Assembly (NCBI GenBank): GCA_944392835.1
Contig: CALXYB010000007.1
Span: 22,921-86,920, forward strand
Length of the DNA: 64,000 nt
DNA from: an uncultured Alphaproteobacteria bacterium
Lineage (GTDB): Bacteria > Pseudomonadota > Alphaproteobacteria > RF32 > CAG-239
Reading direction: 5' to 3'
Shown: positions 28,366 through 38,017 of the stretch, piece after piece
How the letters are laid out: each line of letters begins with the position of its first letter
Numbering within the stretch: position 1 is the stretch's first letter
Program-made: the position numbers and the translations under genes
Notes under the pieces: generated by a model
What the model saw: the letters and a program-made list of their open reading frames with translations, nothing else
Told to the model about the DNA's origin: nothing
Database searches by the model: none

Positions 28366-29188
28366 TGTAATTCCTTAAAAATCTTTTTAAGCGTAGTTTG
28401 CGTAAGATGACCCAAAAATAGGGACGGAAAGCAAATTTTTTGCCTAAAAGTTTGAGAATATCGCTTTTGACCTTATAATCGGCTTTTATCATGGCTTGTT
28501 TGTGGGTTAAGGAGTGGTTCTTGCCGTGATAGTGGTAGAAAAACAGAACTTTTTGCAGATTAGCCAATTTCCAGCCTTGAGCGAGAATCTGGCGGCAGAG
28601 GTCATAGTCCTCGGCCGGAGAATAAGTCTGGTTATAGGCAATTTTGCTTTTTATGAGCGCGGAGCGGCGCAGCATTGAGGAGGAATGCATTATCGGATTG
28701 CCGCAAAGGGTTTCATAAATATCGGGCTCTTGAGGTTGGCACCAAACCCAACCCAGATTGATAAATTTTTGTTTGAGTTTGCCTAAAAAACCTTCAAAAG
28801 GCGGTTCGGCGCAAAAGAGTTGTCCCCAAGTTCCGAGCATGGCGACTTCGGGGTTGCGTTCCATAAACTCAAATTGTTCGGCAAGTCTGGTGGGGGCGGA
28901 GAGGTCGTCATGGTCCATTACCGCCAAATATTCTCCCTGAGCTAAATCCATAAGTTTATTGCGGGCGGCGGAGATGCCTAAGTTTTTTTCGGATTGAAAA
29001 AACTTAATACGAGAATCCGTATAACTTTTGATGATTTCAGCGGAATTATCGGTAGAAGCATCATCTAAAAGCAGAAGCTCAAAGTCCGTAAAGGTCTGAT
29101 TGAGGATGCTCTCAATGCTTGGGCGCAAATAGGCAGCGCCATTATAAACGGGGATGAGAACGGATATTTTGGGGTTATTGACAGACAT
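28358..29188 (-). CDS. family 2 glycosyltransferase
   Basis: Cytoplasmic GT-A transferase using a nucleotide sugar. From ATG 29188 (276 aa; GAAAGG upstream) it starts KISVLIPVYNGAAYLRPS, with LLLDDASTDNS and the metal-binding VMDHDDLSAP, and CGNPIMHSSSMLRR later. An upstream in-frame ATG at 29245 is less likely. The first gene of the four-gene minus-strand glycan operon; probably adds a sugar to a lipid-linked or LPS acceptor. Confidence 0.88.
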   Translation of the reverse strand: MSVNNPKISVLIPVYNGAAYLRPSIESILNQTFTDFELLLLDDASTDNSAEIIKSYTDSRIKFFQSEKNLGISAARNKLMDLAQGEYLAVMDHDDLSAPTRLAEQFEFMERNPEVAMLGTWGQLFCAEPPFEGFLGKLKQKFINLGWVWCQPQEPDIYETLCGNPIMHSSSMLRRSALIKSKIAYNQTYSPAEDYDLCRQILAQGWKLANLQKVLFFYHYHGKNHSLTHKQAMIKADYKVKSDILKLLGKKFAFRPYFWVILRKLRLKRFLRNYND

Positions 29189-29327
29189 CTGAAACCTTTC
29201 AACGCTTATCATCTCAAGTATAAAGCCGACAAAGCTTTTGAGCAAAGGAAACTATCGGTTATCAACAGTTGACAAATTGCTTAAGAGCGTGAATCATATA
29301 AAAAATTAAACCTGAAGGTGAGCTCAG

Positions 29328-30155
29328 ATGCTTTATGCGCGCAAAATCAACTTAAAAAACAAAAATGACAGTAATGTCTTGCTCTTTGATATGGTGAATT
29401 TCGGCTCAAGAATCTTGGATGTCGGTTGTGCCTGTGGGGATTTGTCGGCTGTTTTAGCGCAAGAAAAAAAGTGTTCTTGTGTCGGAATGGAGGCTGATGA
29501 TGAAGGCGTGCAGATTTGCCGAAAGCGAAATATATTTGCCGAGGTTTTGCAAATTGATTTGAACAAATTTCAGGCGAGTGATTATTCTCGCTTCATATCT
29601 TCTTTTGATGTGATTATTTGCGGGGATGTTTTAGAACATTTGATGAATCCGCAAGCCGTATTAAGTGAGTTGAAAAAACTCTTAAAACCTGACGGATATT
29701 TTGTGGTGTCATTGCCTAATGTGGCGCATGCGAGTACTAAAATTGGGTTGTTGTTTGATGAATGGAACTATGGTGAGCTCGGAATTTTGGATAAGACTCA
29801 TTTGCGCTTTTTTGAAGCCAAGTCTATTGCCGAGATGTTTGCAAATTGTGGTTTGAGTATTGCGGAAGCGGGATGTACTCTTTTGCCGGAAGAGGGGTTT
29901 CAGCCGCATAAATTTTCGGAACTTCCGCCTGAAGTGGCTGATTTTATTATGCAATCTCCGCAGTCTAAAGTTTTTCAATATGTGTTTAAGGCAAAGTTTG
30001 CCAAAGGAAATTTGCGCGAAAAAAATCTTAAAGTATTGCTTTCTGCTTTAGAAGGTGGTGTCTGTTGCGGCGGGTTTTTGTTCAAAATTAAACGATTTTT
30101 ACTGCTTAAATTTCCTTCTTTGGTAAAGTATATTCAAAAATATCGTTCACGCTAA
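29328..30155 (+). CDS. class I SAM-dependent methyltransferase
   Basis: 275 aa. Motif I ILDVGCACGDLSAVL near residue 28, an acidic residue after the second strand (GMEADDEGV), CGDVLEHLMNP, and SLPNVAHAS fit the Methyltransf_23/UbiG-like fold. The C-terminal 70 residues are basic and hydrophobic. Divergent from the glycan operon and 18 bases upstream of the GtrB-type gene, so it may methylate a sugar of the same glycan; this is inference from position. Confidence 0.82.
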   Translation: MLYARKINLKNKNDSNVLLFDMVNFGSRILDVGCACGDLSAVLAQEKKCSCVGMEADDEGVQICRKRNIFAEVLQIDLNKFQASDYSRFISSFDVIICGDVLEHLMNPQAVLSELKKLLKPDGYFVVSLPNVAHASTKIGLLFDEWNYGELGILDKTHLRFFEAKSIAEMFANCGLSIAEAGCTLLPEEGFQPHKFSELPPEVADFIMQSPQSKVFQYVFKAKFAKGNLREKNLKVLLSALEGGVCCGGFLFKIKRFLLLKFPSLVKYIQKYRSR

Positions 30156-30173
30156 AATTTTAAGGAGCGGCTG

Positions 30174-31130
30174 ATGACTGAAAAATTGCAAAAATTGGTA
30201 ATCGTGATGCCTTGTTACAATGAAGAAGAGGTATTGCCGCAGACCTTTAAGGTTATCGGCGCTTTGCTCAAAAAGCTGATTAAGGCTAAAAAAGTTAGTC
30301 CGCAAAGCAAGGTTTGTTTCATAAATGACGGAAGCAAGGACAAAACTTGGGAACTTATCCAAAAGGCGGTGGCTAAAGAAAAGATTTTTTCAGGTATCAG
30401 CTTGTCCAGAAATTTTGGACACCAGAAGGCTATTGTGGCCGGAATGTATGATATTGATGCGGATTTGTATGTTACGATTGATGCGGATTTGCAAGATGAT
30501 TGCAGCGTGATTGAGCAGATGCTTGAGAAAATCAAGGAAGGTTGTGAAATTGTTTATGGTGTGCGCGACAGCAGGGATACGGATACATGGTTTAAGAAAT
30601 ACTCCGCCTTGGCTTTTTATAAGCTGATGAAGCTTTTGGGGGTTAATATTGTTTATAATCATGCTGATTTTAGAATGATGACAAAGCGCGCGGTTAATAC
30701 CTTAAAATCTTTTCCGGAGCGAAATTTGTTCTTGCGTGCGATGATGCCTTTGGTCGGCTATAAATATGACAAAGTTTATTATGACCGCAAAGCCAGACCG
30801 GCCGGTGAAACAAAATATCCCTTAATGAAGATGATGGGTTTTGCTTGGAGCGGGATCTCAAGTTTCTCAATCGTTCCGTTGCGTCTAGTTACGTTTATGG
30901 GCTTTTTTATTTGTTTTTTGAGCGTTTGTTTTCTGTGTTATATCATTTATAGATGGTCGGTGAGGGGGACTATTGTCGGTTGGGCCTCGTTGGTGACGAT
31001 TATTACAATTTTTTCCGGCGTGCAGCTTATGTCTTTGGGAATTATCGGCGAATATTTAGCAAAGGTCTTTGTGGAGGTTAAAAACCGCCCGCTTTATATC
31101 GTTGATGAGAAAATAGGCTTTGATAATTAA
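30174..31130 (+). CDS. GtrB/DPM-type polyprenyl-phosphate glycosyltransferase
   Basis: 318 aa. N-terminal GT2 domain (VIVMPCYNEEEVLP, FINDGSKDKTW, TIDADLQDD with the metal-binding Asp residues, then RDSRDTDTWFKK) and two C-terminal membrane helices (about residues 232-255 and 268-290) ending in SLGIIGEYLAKVFVEVKNRPLY. This is the layout of enzymes that load glucose or a related sugar onto undecaprenyl phosphate. The product would be flipped by a GtrA protein and used by a GT-C transferase; both kinds are coded nearby at 24.6-28.4 kb. Confidence 0.88.
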   Translation: MTEKLQKLVIVMPCYNEEEVLPQTFKVIGALLKKLIKAKKVSPQSKVCFINDGSKDKTWELIQKAVAKEKIFSGISLSRNFGHQKAIVAGMYDIDADLYVTIDADLQDDCSVIEQMLEKIKEGCEIVYGVRDSRDTDTWFKKYSALAFYKLMKLLGVNIVYNHADFRMMTKRAVNTLKSFPERNLFLRAMMPLVGYKYDKVYYDRKARPAGETKYPLMKMMGFAWSGISSFSIVPLRLVTFMGFFICFLSVCFLCYIIYRWSVRGTIVGWASLVTIITIFSGVQLMSLGIIGEYLAKVFVEVKNRPLYIVDEKIGFDN

Positions 31131-31215
31131 ATTTTTAAGGAAATTAACATTTTGTTGAATATATTGGTTTAGAGTGCTATAAAAGTTTAATCTGCCAATG
31201 AATAAGGAAAACAAA

Positions 31216-31845
31216 ATGGTTGCAAGAAGTTCTATTGAGGTGTTTGACAGCACTTTGGTCCCGATGGTTATTGAACAAACCTCTAAAGGTGAGCGTTCGT
31301 TTGATATTTATTCCAGACTTTTGAAAGAAAGAATCATCTTCCTGACAGGTGAGGTTAATGATGAGGTTTCATCTCTTGTTTGCGCTCAGCTGCTGTTTTT
31401 GGAATCTGAAAACCCCAAAAAAGATATTTTCCTTTATATCAATTCTCCGGGAGGTGTAATTACTTCCGGTATGGCTATGTATGACACAATGCAATATATC
31501 AGCTGTGATGTTGCAACAATGTGTATCGGTCAGGCTTGTTCTATGGGTTCTTTCCTGCTTGCAGGCGGTGCTAAGGGCAAGCGTTTCTCTTTGCCAAATG
31601 CGCAGATTATGATTCATCAGCCTTCCGGCGGCGCTAAAGGACAAGCAACGGATATTGAAATTCAGGCAAAGCTGATTTTGGATATGCGCAAACGTTTGAA
31701 CAGCATCTATGCTAAAAACACGGGGCAAAAACTTTCGGTTATTGAAAAAGCTATGGACCGCGATAATTTTATGACCCCGGAAGAAGCCAAAAAATTCGGC
31801 TTGATTGACCATATTGTTACCAACCGCGATGAGATTATTAAATAG
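31216..31845 (+). CDS. clpP: ATP-dependent Clp protease proteolytic subunit
   Basis: Serine peptidase of the ClpXP/ClpAP complex. ATG 31216 gives 209 aa and has AAGGA 7 bases upstream; an earlier in-frame ATG at 31198 lies before that site. The triad is visible: Ser109 in GQACSMGSF, His134 in IMIHQP, Asp183 in MDRDNFM. Directly followed by clpX after 8 bases. Confidence 0.97.
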   Translation: MVARSSIEVFDSTLVPMVIEQTSKGERSFDIYSRLLKERIIFLTGEVNDEVSSLVCAQLLFLESENPKKDIFLYINSPGGVITSGMAMYDTMQYISCDVATMCIGQACSMGSFLLAGGAKGKRFSLPNAQIMIHQPSGGAKGQATDIEIQAKLILDMRKRLNSIYAKNTGQKLSVIEKAMDRDNFMTPEEAKKFGLIDHIVTNRDEIIK

Positions 31846-31853
31846 GTGAAAAA

Positions 31854-33116
31854 ATGAGTGATAAAGATAATAATAACGGTGAGGTTTTATGCTGCTCTTT
31901 CTGCGGAAAAAGCCAGAATGAAGTGAAGAAGCTTGTGGCCGGTCGCGGTGTTTATATCTGCGATGAATGTATTGAGGTTTGTATCAATATCGTTGCTGAT
32001 GAGATGAACGAAATGGCTAAGGAAGAAGGCGGTAATACGGCTGAAAAACTTCCGACACCTTCCAAAATCAAAGAGTTTTTGGACCAATATGTTATCGGCC
32101 AAGACCAAGCCAAAAAAGTTTTGTCCGTGGCGGTATATAACCATTATAAACGCTTAAACTGCAAAAAGACATCCAAAGATATTGAGGTATCTAAGTCAAA
32201 CGTTATCCTTATCGGCTCAACCGGTTCGGGTAAAACTTTGTTGGCGCAGACTTTGGCCAAGATTTTGGACGTGCCTTTTGCTATTGCCGATGCCACAACT
32301 TTAACCGAAGCCGGATATGTCGGTGAGGATGTTGAAAATATCATTCTCAAGCTGGTACAAGCTGCAAATTATGACATTGAAAAAGCTCAGCGCGGTATTG
32401 TTTATATTGATGAGATTGATAAAATTACACGCAAAACAGATGGCCCGTCCATTACACGCGATGTTTCAGGTGAGGGCGTGCAACAGGCTTTGTTGAAGAT
32501 TATTGAGGGTACGGTTGCTAATGTGCCGCCACAGGGTGGACGTAAACATCCGCAACAAGAGTTTTTGCATGTTGATACAACAAATATTTTGTTTATCTGC
32601 GGTGGTGCTTTTGCCGGTTTGGAAAAAATCGTCAGCCGCAGAGGTAATGAAACATCTATTGGTTTCGGGGCTAAAGTTGCTTCCAAGGAAGAACGCGGAA
32701 TCGGCGAAATTCTTAAAGATGTTCAGCCGGAAGATTTGCTTAAATATGGCTTAATTCCCGAGTTTGTCGGGCGTTTGCCGGTTATTGCCACCTTAGATGA
32801 TTTGAATGAAGATGCTTTGGTCAAGGTTTTGACCGAGCCGAAAAACGCTTTGGTTAAGCAATATGCAACTTTGTTTGATATGGAAGGTGTTAAGCTGACA
32901 ATCACCGATGAGGCTTTGCGTGCTATCGCTAAAAAAGCTATTGAACGCAAAACCGGTGCGCGCGGTCTGCGTGCCATTATGGAAGACAATTTGCTTGAGT
33001 TGATGTATGATATTCCGGACAAGAAAAATGTTTCTGAAATCATTATCAATGAAGAAGTTGTTAACGAGCATAAGGAGCCGGTCTTTATCTATAAAAAAGA
33101 AGAAAAATCAGCTTAA
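31854..33116 (+). CDS. clpX: Clp protease ATP-binding subunit ClpX
   Basis: AAA+ unfoldase that feeds proteins into ClpP. The 420-aa protein has the N-terminal zinc-binding domain (Cys14, Cys17 and CDEC), Walker A GSTGSGKT near residue 123, Walker B VYIDEID, the RKHPQQEF pore-adjacent segment and the sensor-2 motif [10 protein letters not shown]. Same operon as clpP and closed by a clear terminator. Confidence 0.98.
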   Translation: MSDKDNNNGEVLCCSFCGKSQNEVKKLVAGRGVYICDECIEVCINIVADEMNEMAKEEGGNTAEKLPTPSKIKEFLDQYVIGQDQAKKVLSVAVYNHYKRLNCKKTSKDIEVSKSNVILIGSTGSGKTLLAQTLAKILDVPFAIADATTLTEAGYVGEDVENIILKLVQAANYDIEKAQRGIVYIDEIDKITRKTDGPSITRDVSGEGVQQALLKIIEGTVANVPPQGGRKHPQQEFLHVDTTNILFICGGAFAGLEKIVSRRGNETSIGFGAKVASKEERGIGEILKDVQPEDLLKYGLIPEFVGRLPVIATLDDLNEDALVKVLTEPKNALVKQYATLFDMEGVKLTITDEALRAIAKKAIERKTGARGLRAIMEDNLLELMYDIPDKKNVSEIIINEEVVNEHKEPVFIYKKEEKSA

Positions 33117-33149
33117 TGTTCTAGATGGCAGCTATTTATTTTTGAAAGT

Positions 33150-33180
33150 AAAAAGCCCTCTGTAAAGAGGGCTTTTGTTA
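33150..33180. terminator. terminator between clpX and dut
   Basis: AAAAGCCCTCT (33151-33161) pairs with AGAGGGCTTTT (33166-33176). It can serve clpX and, in reverse, dut. Confidence 0.85.
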
Positions 33181-33657
33181 TTTTCTGCCGGAGGAGCCAA
33201 AGCCGCCTTCGCCGCGTTTTGTTTGAAAATTATTTTCAAATTCTTCGTTGCTTACTTCCTCAAATTTGGCTTTGTAAGGGAAGGGGCATTCTATCTGTGC
33301 AATTTTATCTCCGCTATGCACTGTATATGCTTCTTTACTCGTGTTGAGCAAAATAACCATCGGTTCGCCTCTATAATCCGTATCTATAATGCCCCCAATC
33401 GGGATAATACCATGTTTGGCAGCCAGACCGCTTCTGCCGTTTACTCTCAACCAAAACGGATTTTCCGGGGCAAATTTTACACCTGTTGGGCACATAAAGC
33501 GCTCTTGTGGTAAAATTGTATGAGGTTCTTTTATGGATGCACAAATGTCAAAACAAGCTGCATCTTCCGTAGCGTAGCGTAGGTTGTTCGGGCTCTCAAT
33601 ATAATGTGGTAATTTGGTGTAAAATATTTTGAAATATTGGGTTTGAATTTTACTCAT
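33178..33657 (-). CDS. dut: dUTP diphosphatase
   Basis: Hydrolyses dUTP to dUMP, keeping uracil out of DNA. The 159-aa trimeric-type enzyme shows motif 1 (ACFDICAS), motif 2 (RSGLAAKHG), motif 3 (GGIIDTDYRGE with the catalytic Asp), motif 4 (DKIAQIE) and the flexible C-terminal motif 5 (RGEGGFGSSG). Single gene on the minus strand, running towards clpX. Confidence 0.95.
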   Translation of the reverse strand: MSKIQTQYFKIFYTKLPHYIESPNNLRYATEDAACFDICASIKEPHTILPQERFMCPTGVKFAPENPFWLRVNGRSGLAAKHGIIPIGGIIDTDYRGEPMVILLNTSKEAYTVHSGDKIAQIECPFPYKAKFEEVSNEEFENNFQTKRGEGGFGSSGRK

Positions 33658-33734
33658 TTTATCCTCTTTTATTTGTTTGTCAGATTGTAAAAGAGAAAGA
33701 GGTTGTTTTGAAGAAAATCTTTTTTATTGTGTAT

Positions 33735-33768
33735 AAAAAAACTGCCTTGTTTTACCAAGGCAGTTTGA
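33735..33768 (-). terminator. terminator after the outer-membrane protein gene
   Basis: ACTGCCTTG (33741-33749) and CAAGGCAGT (33756-33764) form a 9-bp stem, with a T-run on the minus strand beyond 33741. Confidence 0.85.
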
Positions 33769-33789
33769 TTCAATTTCAGTCAAATCCGA

Positions 33790-34341
33790 TTAGAAATTGT
33801 ATCTGATACCAGCAGAGAACTCATTGATATCGTTCAAGTCGCTGTGTTGCAGATATACATGGCGATACATACCGCGAACAGCCCAGTTCTCGTCAATGTT
33901 GTATTGAGCACCAATGTTAGCTCTGATACCTAATGCTTCTTCCTTGTCAGCCATGAAGCCTTGTTCTCTGTATTTCATTTCATACTGACCAAGACCGAGA
34001 CCGGCAATCAATTCAAACTCTTGATCGCAACCCAAGGGCAGATAACCCAAAGCATCTACACCATAGTTTTGGATGCGGGAAGATACTTTTTCACCGTCGG
34101 AAGTGTTCTTTTCATTCAAAGATCTCTGATAGAAAGCTTCCAAACCGAAGTTATCCATCAATTTAGCACCGGCTACGAAAGACAAGCTGTTGTAGTCATC
34201 TTCAACAAAATCTCTAGCATCATAGTTCATGCCATAGCTGGAGTAGTTGTAGTCCAAACCAACATAAGGTTTGATTTCTGCATTGGCGGTATTTACGGCA
34301 AATAAGCTGGCAACACCGGCGAGAAGTAAAGTTTTCTTCAT
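33790..34341 (-). CDS. small outer-membrane beta-barrel protein (OmpA-like/opacity type)
   Basis: About 183 aa with a signal peptide (MKKTLLLAGVASLFAVNTANA, cleavage before EIK) and an eight-stranded-barrel pattern ending in AGIRYNF, with the terminal Phe expected for BAM recognition. I use the ATG at 34341 because AAGGA lies about 10 bases before it, whereas an ATG at 34350 would be only 2 bases away. Function unknown: adhesion, immune evasion or a porin-like structural role are all possible. Confidence 0.83.
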   Translation of the reverse strand: MKKTLLLAGVASLFAVNTANAEIKPYVGLDYNYSSYGMNYDARDFVEDDYNSLSFVAGAKLMDNFGLEAFYQRSLNEKNTSDGEKVSSRIQNYGVDALGYLPLGCDQEFELIAGLGLGQYEMKYREQGFMADKEEALGIRANIGAQYNIDENWAVRGMYRHVYLQHSDLNDINEFSAGIRYNF

Positions 34342-34518
34342 GTAGTTCATATCCTTTTACTAGTTAAAGAATAGCCAAATATCAGGGACATCTGACATTT
34401 GTATCTATTGGATTTGACTGAAGTTTTATCCAATATGGTATAGACTTTAGTATAAGTTTTTGTGTTTGGCAAGCTTATTCGTACATCTTTTGGTATGTAT
34501 GGTAGAATAACTTTCTGG

Positions 34519-35475
34519 TTAGTGTAGGTTTTGATGAAGAAAAGCCTTTAAGCTTTCTTCATTTTCCCAAGAAATTTCAATCTCCAGAACATGAAAATGT
34601 TTTTGAATTTGTGGGGGAATTTTTACAAAATCTTTGGCTGTTGTAAACAAGACTGCGTTCTTTTTTTGCGCTTCGTTAATGAGTTTTTTTAGCTCAGCCA
34701 TTGTGTATTGATGATGATCGGGAAAGTCAATTGTTTTAAGAAGTTTGAACCCTAATTCCCGAAGAGAAGTGTAAAATTTTTCGGGGCGACCGATACCGGC
34801 AAAGGCAATTATCTCATTGTTGTTTATTTCCGGCTTTTTTGCAACGACGGAACCCTTGAATATGGGTAAGTCTTTTGTCTGCGCTGCAAGATTGTGTTTG
34901 TCTTCTCCTAAGATAATAACGGCTTGAGCGCGTTTAAGTCCCGAGGTTAAACTTTCTCTTAACGGACCGGCCGGAATGCATAAACCGTTACCGATACCAA
35001 CGCCGCCATCAAAGACCAAAAATGATAGGTCTTTATATAAACCTGGGTTTTGAAAACCATCGTCCATGATGATTATTTCCGCTCCGGATTGCAAGGCTTT
35101 TTGCGCTCCGGAAAACCTATCAGGATTAACAATTACCGGAGCTTGTCTTGAGAGCAATAGGGGTTCATCTCCGACCTCCGCAGCTGTGTGTCTGGCTTTG
35201 TCTACCATAATGCCTTTTAGCTTTCCGCCATAGCCGCGTGAAACGAAAAACGGGTTTTTTCCCATTTGTTGCAATAGTTTGGCAAAGGAGACGGCAACGG
35301 GAGTTTTTCCCGTGCCGCCCGCCGTAATGTTACCAATGCATATTACCGGACGATTAACTTTTTTGGTGTGCCCGAACCTGATGCGGAGGCTTGTGGCCAG
35401 AGCATAGAGCTTTCCTAAAGGAGCGAGCGACATAGATATAAAGTTTGATGATGTCCAGAATGCAGGAGTTTTCAT
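34519..35475 (-). CDS. lpxK: tetraacyldisaccharide 4'-kinase
   Basis: Phosphorylates the 4' position of the lipid A disaccharide. The 318-aa protein has an N-terminal membrane-associated helix, the P-loop CIGNITAGGTGKTPVAVSFA at about residue 46-65, DEPLLLS, and IIMDDGFQNP (Walker B-like). Its ATG overlaps the stop of waaA by 4 bases. Completes with lpxA/D/I/B at 9.7-14.9 kb most of the lipid A route. Confidence 0.95.
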   Translation of the reverse strand: MKTPAFWTSSNFISMSLAPLGKLYALATSLRIRFGHTKKVNRPVICIGNITAGGTGKTPVAVSFAKLLQQMGKNPFFVSRGYGGKLKGIMVDKARHTAAEVGDEPLLLSRQAPVIVNPDRFSGAQKALQSGAEIIIMDDGFQNPGLYKDLSFLVFDGGVGIGNGLCIPAGPLRESLTSGLKRAQAVIILGEDKHNLAAQTKDLPIFKGSVVAKKPEINNNEIIAFAGIGRPEKFYTSLRELGFKLLKTIDFPDHHQYTMAELKKLINEAQKKNAVLFTTAKDFVKIPPQIQKHFHVLEIEISWENEESLKAFLHQNLH

Positions 35476-36737
35476 TCGCCGATATATCCTTTTACCTTTT
35501 CAACAATGCCATCTAATACTTTGGCTTCTCCGTGAGCCCAATTATAGGCCAGAGAACGTTTAGCTTCCAACAATTCGGGGTTGGTTAAAAGTTGGATAAC
35601 ATTTTCTTCCAGTTCGTTTACGTCATTAACCTGGATTACGGCATCAGCTTTCTTAGCGCGGTTCATTGCATCCGTAAAGTTAAACATATGCGGACCAACT
35701 AAAACAGCGTCTCTCATGCGTGAGGGCTCCATAAAGTTTTGACCACCATGCGGAATGAGTGAGCCGCCGATGAAAACTAATGGGGCTAAATCATACCAAA
35801 TACCAACTTCACCAATGGTGTCGGCAATATAAACATCTGTTGTGTCGGTAATTTTCTCACCTTTGGAGCGGAGCGCTGTTTTCAGTCCGATTTCATTTAA
35901 GGCTTCCTGAATTTCGGGACCGCGGTTCGGGTGGCGTGGTGCAATAATGGTCAAAAGTCCCGGAACTTTGTCCTGAACGCGTTTTAGAAATTTGCCAATT
36001 TTTAATTCCTCATCATTGTGGGTTGAGCTGACATTCCACAATGGACGGTTGCCGATTTGAGCTGCAATTTCTTCTCTTTTGGCGGGGTCAACAGGAGGTT
36101 GAAAACCTGCATATTTTAGGTTGCCTAAGCAGATTGCCTCTTTGGCGCCCAAAACTCTTAAACGATAAGCATCTTCTTCTGATTGACCGAGGCAGAATGT
36201 AAAGCAGTCAAGTAGTTCTTTGCAGATAAAGTCAAATTGTTGCCATCTTTTAAAAGATTTGTTGGAAATGCGGCCGTTGACTAACAAAAGCGGAATGTTT
36301 CTGGCTTTGATGTTGGAAAGCATAGCAGGCCAAAGCTCCGATTCAAACCACAAGGCTAAATCCGGCTTCCAATGACGCAAGAAACGAGCTGCAAATGTCG
36401 GATTGTCTATTGGAATATATTGATGAAAAGCACGCTCGGGAAGGCGTTTGTTCATCAGCTCTGCAGAAGTTACCGTGCCGGTTGTTACCATAATGTGCAA
36501 GTTTGGATATAACTCCAGAAGACGCGTGATTAAGGGTAACATAGACAAAGATTCACCAACAGATGCGCCGTGGAACCAAATTAGTTTGCCTTCGGGGCGC
36601 TTCATCTTGGGCTTACCAATGCGTTCGTTGAACCTTTTGATATCTTCTTTGCCGTTTTGTTTACGCTTGTTGATATAGCGTTTGATAACCAATGGGTAAA
36701 GAATGCGAATCAGAAAATTATATATACGGATAAACAT
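35472..36737 (-). CDS. waaA: Kdo transferase WaaA
   Basis: GT30 enzyme that attaches Kdo to lipid IVA. The 421-aa protein has an N-terminal membrane anchor, IWFHGASVGESLSMLPL with the catalytic Glu, WFESELWPAML, and in the C-terminal half IAPRHPNRGPEI and FIGGSLIPHGGQNFMEPS. Upstream of and overlapping lpxK; downstream of the DUF374 acyltransferase gene by 16 bases. Confidence 0.96.
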   Translation of the reverse strand: MFIRIYNFLIRILYPLVIKRYINKRKQNGKEDIKRFNERIGKPKMKRPEGKLIWFHGASVGESLSMLPLITRLLELYPNLHIMVTTGTVTSAELMNKRLPERAFHQYIPIDNPTFAARFLRHWKPDLALWFESELWPAMLSNIKARNIPLLLVNGRISNKSFKRWQQFDFICKELLDCFTFCLGQSEEDAYRLRVLGAKEAICLGNLKYAGFQPPVDPAKREEIAAQIGNRPLWNVSSTHNDEELKIGKFLKRVQDKVPGLLTIIAPRHPNRGPEIQEALNEIGLKTALRSKGEKITDTTDVYIADTIGEVGIWYDLAPLVFIGGSLIPHGGQNFMEPSRMRDAVLVGPHMFNFTDAMNRAKKADAVIQVNDVNELEENVIQLLTNPELLEAKRSLAYNWAHGEAKVLDGIVEKVKGYIGE

Positions 36738-36753
36738 GTGTTCTTACCTTTTT

Positions 36754-37503
36754 TTAGTTCTTGGGATAACGTTTCTTTTTTGCCGTGCTGCCGGGGAGAA
36801 TTTTTTCAATTCCCATTTGTTTGTCAGCTGCAAAGCAGGTTTGATTAAGCTCTGTCTCAATTTGTAGGCGAATCTTTTCAAGCTCGTCTTCCGTGGCGTT
36901 ATGCGGAACATAATACGGGCCGATAAGTTCGCAAATTCCTTCTGAGAAGGGAAGCGGGATCATCATTTTGTCCCAGGCTTTGTGTACTATTTTTGAGCCT
37001 TTGACACTACAGGTGATGCCATAAATGGGTTTGCCGCTTTTTTGTGCAAAATAAATAGGACTTTTGCTTAGCTTCATATTCGGACCTTTGGGACCATCAG
37101 GAATAATGCAAATAGCTTTGTCTTTTTGCAAAGATTCAATTAAGTCTCTGGCGGAGCCTACGGCGTTTTCGTTGCTTGAGCCGCCGATTGTGCCTAAACC
37201 GCATTTTTCTAAAAAACCGGCAATCAGGCGGCCGTCTTGGTGCAAAGATACCAGCGCATTGAGCGGGCGCTTCTTGTTCCAAAAATAAGGGTATAACATT
37301 GCGCGGCCATGCCAACCGATGAGAATCAGGCTTTTTTCTTTTTCCCAGCCTGCATAAAATTCGTTTATGCCTTTGGTTTGCCATTTAGTGGTTTTGCCAA
37401 TCAGCAAAGCGTAATAATAAATCAGGCTACTAATCATATGCGTTATGATTTTTGAGCGGAGCAGCTTTTTGAGCGATTTTTTGAATATCTTTGCTTTGGC
37501 CAT
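36754..37503 (-). CDS. DUF374 lysophospholipid-acyltransferase-like protein
   Basis: 249 aa from ATG 37503 (a TTG 15 bases upstream is possible). The family signature is clear: LIGWHGRAML, SLHQDGRLIAGFLEKCG, GSSNENAVGSARDLI and IIPDGPKGPNMKLS. This LPLAT-superfamily group often sits beside waaA-lpxK in Alphaproteobacteria and is thought to acylate lipid A or a related lipid; the substrate is inferred from position. No strong ribosome binding site. Confidence 0.85.
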   Translation of the reverse strand: MAKAKIFKKSLKKLLRSKIITHMISSLIYYYALLIGKTTKWQTKGINEFYAGWEKEKSLILIGWHGRAMLYPYFWNKKRPLNALVSLHQDGRLIAGFLEKCGLGTIGGSSNENAVGSARDLIESLQKDKAICIIPDGPKGPNMKLSKSPIYFAQKSGKPIYGITCSVKGSKIVHKAWDKMMIPLPFSEGICELIGPYYVPHNATEDELEKIRLQIETELNQTCFAADKQMGIEKILPGSTAKKKRYPKN

Positions 37504-37521
37504 GTTTTGTTCCGGCAAGGG

Positions 37522-37776
37522 TTAGTTATGAGATTTCTTTACGGTGTCCGTAATGGCGATGCCGATGGTTTCATTCTCGGTAATGACAACCTCACCATGT
37601 CCGATTAAAACATTGTTGGCATAGACATCAACATAATCGTTAACATCACGGTCAAGCTCCACAACGGCACCGCGGCCAAGTTTTAAAAGCTGATTGACCC
37701 TTAAATCTGCCGTGCCCAATGTTACTGAAATATCAACCGTGATTTCGCCACTTGTATTATTTCTTCTTGATGCCAT
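37522..37776 (-). CDS. FliN-like SpoA-domain protein (orphan)
   Basis: 84 aa, almost entirely a SpoA (FliN/YscQ C-terminal) domain: ITVDISVTLGTADLRVNQLL, then LGRGAVVELDRDVNDYVDV and NNVLIGHGEVVITENETIGI, which align by eye along the C-terminal half of flagellar switch protein FliN. FliN forms the C-ring base with FliM. No other flagellar or type III secretion gene is in the window; instead it heads the operon with the acyltransferase, waaA and lpxK. It may be a relic, a regulatory reuse, or part of flagella coded elsewhere. Confidence 0.78.
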   Translation of the reverse strand: MASRRNNTSGEITVDISVTLGTADLRVNQLLKLGRGAVVELDRDVNDYVDVYANNVLIGHGEVVITENETIGIAITDTVKKSHN

Positions 37777-38017
37777 TATTAATGCCTGCCTTAACTCTAG
37801 TTAAATTATAGTGTTTTTTATATATGTATATGTTTTTAATTAAAATAACAAATTAAATTATCAACTTATTATACCGATTTTGTTTTCTGCTGTGGATTAA
37901 ACGGTTTTGACGTTGCTTGGAGAAGGGATTTGTGCCAAAACCTTTAGTACGGCTATTGTCGTTTGCATAATGTTTTCCTATATTATTTATAAACAGTTTT
38001 TTTTGAGGGCAGAAAAA

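Noticed and set aside
37907..38017. N-terminal extension of Lon
   Set aside because: AT-rich intergenic sequence; the family N-terminus starts at 38018 with a proper ribosome binding site.
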